Source of the DNA: CAZEFK01 sp964511405
GTDB taxonomy: Bacteria > Pseudomonadota > Alphaproteobacteria > Elsterales > Elsteraceae
Assembly: GCA_964511405.1 (NCBI GenBank)
Contig: CAZEFK010000005.1
Location: 3,674-67,673 of the forward strand
DNA: 64,000 nt
Reading direction: 5' to 3'
A program made the position numbers and the translations under genes. Numbering within the stretch: the stretch's first letter is position 1; each line of letters opens with the position of its first letter. A model generated the notes under the pieces. It was not told where the DNA came from. It ran no database searches and was given only the letters and a program-made list of their open reading frames with translations. Shown piece after piece: positions 58,814 to 64,000 of the stretch.

Positions 58814-60009
58814 CGCCGCCGCTCGACGTCGGGCAGGAAGGCGGTCAGCAGTCCGATCAGCGGCAGGAAGGCGCAGAGGCGGTAGACGAACTCGATGCTG
58901 GTCCGGTCGGCGAGCGCACCCAGGGCGGCGGCGCCGATGCCGCCCATGCCGAAGGCCACGCCGAAGAACAGGCCCGAGACCATGCCGACGCGGCCCGGCA
59001 TCAGCTCCTGCGCATAGACCAGGATCGCCGAGAATGCGGACGACAGCACGAAGCCGATCACGACGCTAAGGCCGATCGTCGCCTCCAGCCCGGCATAGGG
59101 CAGCGCCAGGGTGAACGGCAGGATGCCCAGGATCGAGGCCCAGATCACCGCCTTGCGCCCGACCCGGTCGCCGATCGGCCCGCCCAGGACGGTACCGGCC
59201 GCCGCGGCCGCCAGGAAGACGAACAGGTCGACCTGCCCCATCTGCGCCGAGACCTGGAAATGCTGCATCAGATAGAAGATGTAATAATTGGTGATGCTCG
59301 CCAGGTAGAAATACTTCGAGAAGATCAGCGCGATCAGGATTGCCACGGCCCATCGGACGCGGCGGGCGGGCAGGGCCGTCGCCGCGGCTGCGGACCGCCG
59401 CGCCGCCGGACGGGCCTGGCCGGTGGCCCGGTACCACCGGCCGAGCAGCGTCAGCACCGCCATGCCGCACAGAGCGGCAAGCGCGAACCAGGCGAGGCTC
59501 GCTTGACCGCGCGGCAGAACGAAGAAGGCGGCCAGCAGCGGGCCCAGCGCGGACCCGGTGTTGCCGCCGACCTGGAACAGCGATTGGGCGAGTCCGTGGG
59601 CGCCGCCCGATGCCAGCCGCGCCAGGCGCGAGGACTCCGGATGGAAGATCGACGAGCCGCTGCCCAGCAGGGCGGCGCCGGCCAGCAGCACCGGATAGCT
59701 GGGCGCCAGCGCCAGCAGGACCAGGCCCAGCAGGGTGGCGCCCATCCCGAACGGCAGCGAGAAGGGCTGCGGCCGGCGGTCGGTGTAGAGGCCGACCAGC
59801 GGCTGCAGCAGCGAGGCCGCGACCTGGTAGGTCAGCGTCAGCAGCCCGATCTGGCCGAAGCTCAGATCGAAGCCGCCCTTGAGCAGCGGATAGATCGCCG
59901 GCAGCAGCGCCTGCATCATGTCGTTCAGCATGTGGCAGAAGCTGATCGCGCCGAGCACCGGGTAGACCGGCGCGGCGGTGCGCATCCGGCCGATCGCGGC
60001 ATCGCTCAT
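58810..60009 (-). CDS. MFS transporter, fosmidomycin-resistance (Fsr) type
   Basis: A 399-residue major facilitator with about 12 membrane helices. The start GAISFCHMLNDMMQALLPAI and YPLLK are hallmarks of the Fsr group, as are GSGSSIFHPESSRLARLASG and PGRVGMVSGLFFGVAFGMGG. It would export fosmidomycin-like or other small compounds by proton antiport. Divergent from an AraC regulator, 94 bases between starts, so the regulator probably controls it. The C-terminal end is convergent with the GST gene. Confidence 0.9.
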   Translation of the reverse strand: MSDAAIGRMRTAAPVYPVLGAISFCHMLNDMMQALLPAIYPLLKGGFDLSFGQIGLLTLTYQVAASLLQPLVGLYTDRRPQPFSLPFGMGATLLGLVLLALAPSYPVLLAGAALLGSGSSIFHPESSRLARLASGGAHGLAQSLFQVGGNTGSALGPLLAAFFVLPRGQASLAWFALAALCGMAVLTLLGRWYRATGQARPAARRSAAAATALPARRVRWAVAILIALIFSKYFYLASITNYYIFYLMQHFQVSAQMGQVDLFVFLAAAAAGTVLGGPIGDRVGRKAVIWASILGILPFTLALPYAGLEATIGLSVVIGFVLSSAFSAILVYAQELMPGRVGMVSGLFFGVAFGMGGIGAAALGALADRTSIEFVYRLCAFLPLIGLLTAFLPDVERRR

Positions 60010-60103
60010 CCTGTGTCCCCTTCCTCTGGACAGGGCGGCAGATTAGGCGGACGGTGATCCGGCCCGCCACCGCTGGTAGGCCATCTTCTTACGAGATTGG
60101 GCC

Positions 60104-60907
60104 ATGGTTCGGAATGCGTCGGTGGACACGCTGGAGGATGCCCCTCGTGTCCTGGTCGCGCTGGGCAACGACTATCCGGACGGACATGTGATCCCGCCCC
60201 ATCGCCATCGCCGCAGCCAGCTGCTGTACGGTGCCTCGGGGGTGGTCGTCGTGACCACGGCGGCGGGCAGCTGGGTCATGCCGCCGGAACGAGGCATGTG
60301 GATTCCGGCCGGGGTCGTGCACGAGGTGCGCATGCTGGGCGCGGTGCGCACGCAGAGCCTTTATCTCGATCCCGATGCCGCCGCCGGTATGCCCGAGCGC
60401 TGTGCGGTGCTGGGTCTGTCGGCGTTCATGCGCAGCCTGCTGGCCGAAGCGATCGACCTGCCGGCGCTGTACGACCTCGGCGGCCGCGCCGGTGCGCTGA
60501 TGGCGCTGATCCAGCATGAGATGCGGCAGCTGCCGATACTGCCGCTGGCGCTGCCGCTGCCTGCGCACGAGCGCCTGGCTCGGCACTGCCGGGCCTTTCT
60601 CGAATGGCCGACGCCGCACGCCACCATCGACGCCTGGGCATCGGCGCTGGGCATGAGCCGGCGTGCCTTCACCCGCCTGTTCCGGGCCGAGACCGGGCTC
60701 AGCTTCGTCGCCTGGCGCCAGCAGGCCTGCCTGGTGGCCGCCCTGCCGCGGCTGGCCGCCGGCGAGCCGGTGACCGTCGTGGCGCTCGACCTCGGCTATG
60801 ACAATCCGGCCGCGTTCACGACCATGTTCAAGCGCGTGCTGGGTGCGGCGCCGCGCCGCTACCTCAAGCGCCCCGGAGCGGCCCGATCGCCCGCAATGCC
60901 CGCTTGA
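60104..60907 (+). CDS. AraC-family transcriptional regulator
   Basis: A 267-residue AraC regulator. The N-terminal cupin (PPHRHRRSQLLYGASGVVVV, RGMWIPAGVVHEV) senses a ligand, and the C-terminal double helix-turn-helix reads DAWASALGMSRRAFTRLFRA then VVALDLGYDNPAAFTTMFKR. Regulators of this cupin type often control adjacent MFS pumps, as would fit the divergent Fsr-type transporter. Its last 44 bases overlap the end of the convergent dehydrogenase gene. Confidence 0.9.
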   Translation: MVRNASVDTLEDAPRVLVALGNDYPDGHVIPPHRHRRSQLLYGASGVVVVTTAAGSWVMPPERGMWIPAGVVHEVRMLGAVRTQSLYLDPDAAAGMPERCAVLGLSAFMRSLLAEAIDLPALYDLGGRAGALMALIQHEMRQLPILPLALPLPAHERLARHCRAFLEWPTPHATIDAWASALGMSRRAFTRLFRAETGLSFVAWRQQACLVAALPRLAAGEPVTVVALDLGYDNPAAFTTMFKRVLGAAPRRYLKRPGAARSPAMPA

Positions 60908-61829
60908 GCGCGACCAGCTTGCGATCGCGCTCGCGGAACAGCTCGGCCGGGCTGCGGTCGCTCCAGTCGAAATAGCCGCGCCCGGCCATGACCCCGGACC
61001 GACCCTCGGCCAGCAGGGCGTCGAGGGTGGCGCTCGAAGCCGTCGGCGGCGGCGGATCGTAGGTGCGATTGGCCAGCGCCCGGCGCATCAGGTCCAGGCC
61101 GGTGAAGTCGGCCTTGGCCAGCTGGCCCAGGATCGGCAGCCGCAGCGCCAGGCCGTGGATGATCGCGTCGTCGACATCGCGGGGACTGACCAGGCCTTCG
61201 TCGAGCAGCCGGTTGACCTCCAGCGTGATCGCCGACTGGATGCGGTTGGCCACGTAGCCGGACACGAAGCGCTTCAGCACCACCGGCACCTTGCCCATTG
61301 CGGCGACCAGGTCGCGGACCTCGGCGACGACGTCGGGGTCGGTATTGGGGCCGCCGACGATGTCGACCAAGTCGACCAGATAGGGCGGCGTGTACCAATG
61401 GGCGATCAGCGTCCGCCGCAGCCGGCGGGCGGGCACCAGGGGAAAGATGTCGAGATAGCTGGTGTTGCTGGCCAGGATGGCGTCTGGCGCCGCGTGTCGG
61501 TCGACCTCGGCGAACAGGCGGGTCTTGGCATCGGGGTCCTCGACGATCGCCTCGACGATGAGGTCGGCGCCATCGACGGTGTCGGCCAGCCCCGGCAGGC
61601 GGGTGACCGCTTGGTCCAGCCGTTCGGCTGTCCAGTCGGCGGCGGCTTCGCCAGCTTCGCGCAAGGTCTCGAGCGCCGCCGCCATCAACCCGCCGGCACG
61701 CGCCAGCGTGGCCGGATCGCTGTCGGTCAGGCGGACGCGATGGCCGCCCAGCGCGAACACCAGCGCCAGGGCGTGGCCCATGGTGCCGGCACCGAGCACG
61801 GCGACGGTTCGATGATCGGCCTGGGGCAT
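60864..61829 (-). CDS. 3-hydroxyacyl-CoA dehydrogenase family protein
   Basis: A 321-residue NAD-dependent dehydrogenase. Rossmann motif VAVLGAGTMGHALALVFALG, NTSY loop SNTSYLDIFP, catalytic histidine in LIAHWYTPPYLVDLVDIVGG, then the C-terminal helical domain (GYVANRIQSAITLEVNRLLD, GLALRLPILGQLAKADFTGL). The WYTPP rather than FFNP context suggests the L-carnitine or lambda-crystallin-like branch rather than beta-oxidation. GGGAGGA lies 7 bases before the ATG at 61829. Substrate unresolved. Confidence 0.87.
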   Translation of the reverse strand: MPQADHRTVAVLGAGTMGHALALVFALGGHRVRLTDSDPATLARAGGLMAAALETLREAGEAAADWTAERLDQAVTRLPGLADTVDGADLIVEAIVEDPDAKTRLFAEVDRHAAPDAILASNTSYLDIFPLVPARRLRRTLIAHWYTPPYLVDLVDIVGGPNTDPDVVAEVRDLVAAMGKVPVVLKRFVSGYVANRIQSAITLEVNRLLDEGLVSPRDVDDAIIHGLALRLPILGQLAKADFTGLDLMRRALANRTYDPPPPTASSATLDALLAEGRSGVMAGRGYFDWSDRSPAELFRERDRKLVALKRALRAIGPLRGA

Positions 61830-62029
61830 CGGCTGTCCTCCCGCTCGGGTTTGCGCCGAGTGGAGCAGGTTCGCCGCGGCACGGAAAGGCCGGACCGGCC
61901 GCGGCGCGGCCGAAGGCCGGCCGCCGCCGGGATCCTGGCGGTGGCGATCGGAAATCCGTATCTTCGGGCAGGGCAACGCAAGGATCGGCTTGGCGGCCCA
62001 TCTGCCGGTGGAGTGGGTTCGAGCTGATC

Positions 62030-63496
62030 ATGTCCGATGCGGAGCTCGCGAACGAGCGACGGCTGGTCGACCAGCTCGGTCGAATGATCGCCGATTGCGA
62101 GCGGCGGGCCCTGGCGATGCGCACGCCCGATGCGGCGCGCCTGGTCGACCAGCTGCGGCGGACCGCCCAGCGGGCCAAGCTGTCGGGCGACCATCGCCGG
62201 ACCGTCGATGACCGCATCGATGCGCTCGACGCCAAGCTTCACCATGTTCTGGCCGAGCTGGCGCTGGCGGCCGTGTGGCGCCGCGGCGAGGCCGGCAAGG
62301 CGGCGCGGCTTGACAGCCTGGAGGCCTTCCGGCGCGCGGCCGAGCGGGCGGTGCCGACGACCCAGGCGGCGGAGGCGCTGCGGCGCGATTGGATCGCCGC
62401 CGCCGTCGCCGAGGCCTTTGCCGAGATCCAGCCTCTGGCCGACGTTGGGGACCGTGCGGCGGTCGACGACGCCGGGATGCGGCTGGGCTGCCTGCTCCGC
62501 GATCCGGCCGTCGGCCGGGGCGCCGTGACCGAGGCGGCGCAGCGGCTGAAGGCGCTGAGTGCCCGGGCCGACGCGGCGCGGGCGCGCCGCGATGCGGCGA
62601 CGGCGGCACTGGAGGCCGTGCTGGCTGCGGCCTTCGACGCCCATCGCAGCGGCGACGCCGAGACGCGCGACCGCAACTGGACCCGCTTCCAGGAGCAGGC
62701 GAAGCCGCACCTGCTCGACCCGCTCGATGCCGTGTTCAGGGACCGCGTCGTCGCCCGCGTGACGGCGGAAATCGGCACGGCGACCCAGGCGATCGCGGAG
62801 GCCAGCGAGGCCGGGGAGGTCGAGGCCGGCGAAGCGCTGGCCGGCTGGGTGCGTCGGCTGATCGGAGAGCCCGCGCTGTTCGGCCGGGACCAGCGAGACC
62901 AATTCAGCGACGGCGTGCGGACGGCGCTGCGCAACATGTACATGCTGGCGACGCACCGCTGCCTGGACGACGCGTACTCGGCGGCGCGCAGCCGCGATCG
63001 CCAGGGCCGCGTGCGCCTGGCCGAGCAGGGGCGCCGCTTCGTCGCCCGCGCGCTGGCCAACGGCGCCGGCGAGGAGTTCGCCGGGATCAGCACCGCCAAA
63101 TTCGAGCTGGTGGCCGAAACCGGGGCCGAGCGGCATGACGGGCCGACCCGGGCCAAGCCGGCCGACCAGACCGCCAGGCCCTACAACGCCGCCAAGGCCG
63201 AGAAGCGTGGCGCGCGCCGCTACACCCGTCCGGTCTTCGCCGTCCGCCTCGCCGACCATGAGGCCGTCTCCATCGACTGGTCGCTGTCGGGCATGCGCCT
63301 GGCCTGCAGCGAGCCTGCCGGTCTGCCCCGGGGCGTCGTCGCCGGCTCGATCATCGACGGCCGGCACGGGCGGTTCGATTGTGCGATGGAAGTCATCCAT
63401 ATCGGCGAGACGCTGTCGGGCTGTGAGATCACCATCCGCTTCCAATCGCGACTGGCGCCCCTGCGCGACTTCCTGCGCGCCTGCACCCAGCGCTGA
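62030..63496 (+). CDS. Coiled-coil PilZ-domain protein
   Basis: A 488-residue cytoplasmic protein. Residues 1-~370 are helical with long charged stretches and no recognised domain (RRLVDQLGRMIADCERRALA, ALSARADAARARRDAATAAL). The C-terminal ~100 residues are a PilZ domain with RxxxR in ARRYTRPVFAV and DxSxxG in DWSLSGMRL, so c-di-GMP binding is likely. It resembles the PilZ domain of the REC-PilZ protein at 41-42 kb (both have an RxxxR and DWS..GM). Output unknown. Confidence 0.8.
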   Translation: MSDAELANERRLVDQLGRMIADCERRALAMRTPDAARLVDQLRRTAQRAKLSGDHRRTVDDRIDALDAKLHHVLAELALAAVWRRGEAGKAARLDSLEAFRRAAERAVPTTQAAEALRRDWIAAAVAEAFAEIQPLADVGDRAAVDDAGMRLGCLLRDPAVGRGAVTEAAQRLKALSARADAARARRDAATAALEAVLAAAFDAHRSGDAETRDRNWTRFQEQAKPHLLDPLDAVFRDRVVARVTAEIGTATQAIAEASEAGEVEAGEALAGWVRRLIGEPALFGRDQRDQFSDGVRTALRNMYMLATHRCLDDAYSAARSRDRQGRVRLAEQGRRFVARALANGAGEEFAGISTAKFELVAETGAERHDGPTRAKPADQTARPYNAAKAEKRGARRYTRPVFAVRLADHEAVSIDWSLSGMRLACSEPAGLPRGVVAGSIIDGRHGRFDCAMEVIHIGETLSGCEITIRFQSRLAPLRDFLRACTQR

Positions 63497-63634
63497 GGTT
63501 CCAGGCGATTCAAGGCCTTGGCCGATGCCTCGGCTCTTGCCAGACCCCGCCTGCCGACGGCTATTGTGGCGATGGGGGCAATCAGCGCGGGTGAGCGGTC
63601 CCAAGTCCGCCGCCGCGCCGCAAGGGAGGTTCGC

Positions 63635-64000
63635 ATGGCACGAGTGGCGGTAGTGACCGGTGGGACGCGCGGCATCGGGCGTGCGATCTCGGAGCGCCTG
63701 ATGGCGGACGGCTACCGGGTGGCCGCGACCTACGCCGGCAATGACGAGGCGGCCCAGCAGTTCACCAAGGAGACCGGCATCGCCGCCTACAAGTTCGACG
63801 TCGCCGACTTCAAGGCCTGCCTGGAGGCGGTCGCGCGCGTCACCGCCGAGCTCGGGCCGGTCGACGTGCTGGTGAACAATGCCGGCATCACCCGGGACAC
63901 CGTGATCACCAAGATGTCGTTCGAGCAATGGAACGAGGTGATCCAGACCAACCTCAGCTCCTGCTTCAATATGTGCAACGCCGTCTTCGACGGCATGCGT
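63635..64000 (+). CDS. phaB: Acetoacetyl-CoA reductase PhaB, 3' end outside window
   Basis: The first 122 residues of an NADPH-dependent acetoacetyl-CoA reductase, which makes (R)-3-hydroxybutyryl-CoA for polyhydroxybutyrate. TGGTRGIGRAISERL is the cofactor site, AGNDEAAQQFTKETGIAAYK and VNNAGITRDTVI are highly typical of PhaB, and ending WNEVIQTNLSSCFNMCNAVF fits. AAGGGAGG lies 7 bases before the ATG. PhaA would be expected next or nearby; it is not in the window. The catalytic Ser/Tyr/Lys lie beyond the cut. Confidence 0.92.
   Translation, partial: MARVAVVTGGTRGIGRAISERLMADGYRVAATYAGNDEAAQQFTKETGIAAYKFDVADFKACLEAVARVTAELGPVDVLVNNAGITRDTVITKMSFEQWNEVIQTNLSSCFNMCNAVFDGMR

Noticed and set aside
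61888..61900. GGCCGG-A-CCGGCC palindrome between the dehydrogenase and PilZ genes
   Set aside because: Short GC palindromes are expected by chance in DNA of this composition; nothing else supports a function.
1..64000. rRNA, tRNA, insertion sequences or prophage
   Set aside because: No tRNA-like cloverleaf, rRNA segment, transposase, integrase or phage structural gene was recognised on either strand.

Overview
The window is a high-GC (about 70% by eye), densely coded stretch of chromosome with many ATGA/GTGA gene overlaps. Gene content suggests a Rhodospirillales-like alphaproteobacterium: an HpnH-type hopanoid radical SAM enzyme, a PhaB acetoacetyl-CoA reductase, a PrkA/YeaH/SpoVR stress module, an LdtR-like MarR regulator and a very rich two-component, c-di-GMP and chemosensory repertoire. 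I see no rRNA, tRNA, CRISPR array, prophage or insertion sequence. The taxonomic placement is inference from gene content.

Layout. 1-5 kb: end of a hybrid histidine kinase, serine-glyoxylate-type aminotransferase, LuxR-type response regulator, MarR regulator, OmpA-like lipoprotein, LysR regulator. 5-10 kb: spoVR-yeaH-prkA stress operon (minus strand). 10-16 kb: DnaJ/CbpM co-chaperone pair, hpnH, TetR, an EEP-fold hydrolase, a YkgJ-like Cys-cluster protein and an MBL hydrolase. 16-18 kb: a PAS hybrid histidine kinase broken by a one-base frameshift. 18-20.5 kb: a three-gene operon of AbiEi-like antitoxin, AbiEii-like nucleotidyltransferase and a flavodoxin-like reductase. 20.6-26.7 kb: PBP1A-type transpeptidase, SDR, DUF2817 peptidase-like protein, small hypotheticals, secreted metallophosphoesterase. 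26.8-32.8 kb: three different SPFH/HflKC-like membrane proteins in one operon with a P1B metal ATPase. 32.9-35.3 kb: an XRE antitoxin with only a toxin remnant, an amidohydrolase, an NAD-dependent epimerase.

35.5-46.1 kb is a signalling island of soluble proteins: PAS histidine kinase, three REC-HDOD proteins, REC-EAL, REC-PAS-GGDEF, REC-PilZ, a single-domain REC and a sensorless histidine kinase. It holds a cyclase, a phosphodiesterase and a candidate receptor for c-di-GMP side by side. 46.4-48 kb holds two divergent GT25-type glycosyltransferase paralogues. 48.1-58.1 kb is a Wsp-like chemosensory operon (CheW, CheR-TPR, CheW, CHASE3 receptor, CheA-REC, CheB) in which the usual diguanylate cyclase output WspR is replaced by a four-REC hybrid kinase and a small REC protein. 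58-64 kb: glutathione transferase, fosmidomycin-resistance-type MFS pump with divergent AraC regulator, 3-hydroxyacyl-CoA dehydrogenase, a coiled-coil PilZ protein, and the start of phaB running off the window.

The best candidates for poorly described biology are the triple-SPFH/P1B-ATPase operon, the Wsp-like operon with a phosphorelay output, the HDOD/c-di-GMP island and the AbiE-like operon with an attached flavoprotein gene. Four convergent gene pairs also end in a shared CTAG, so that both TAG stops overlap.
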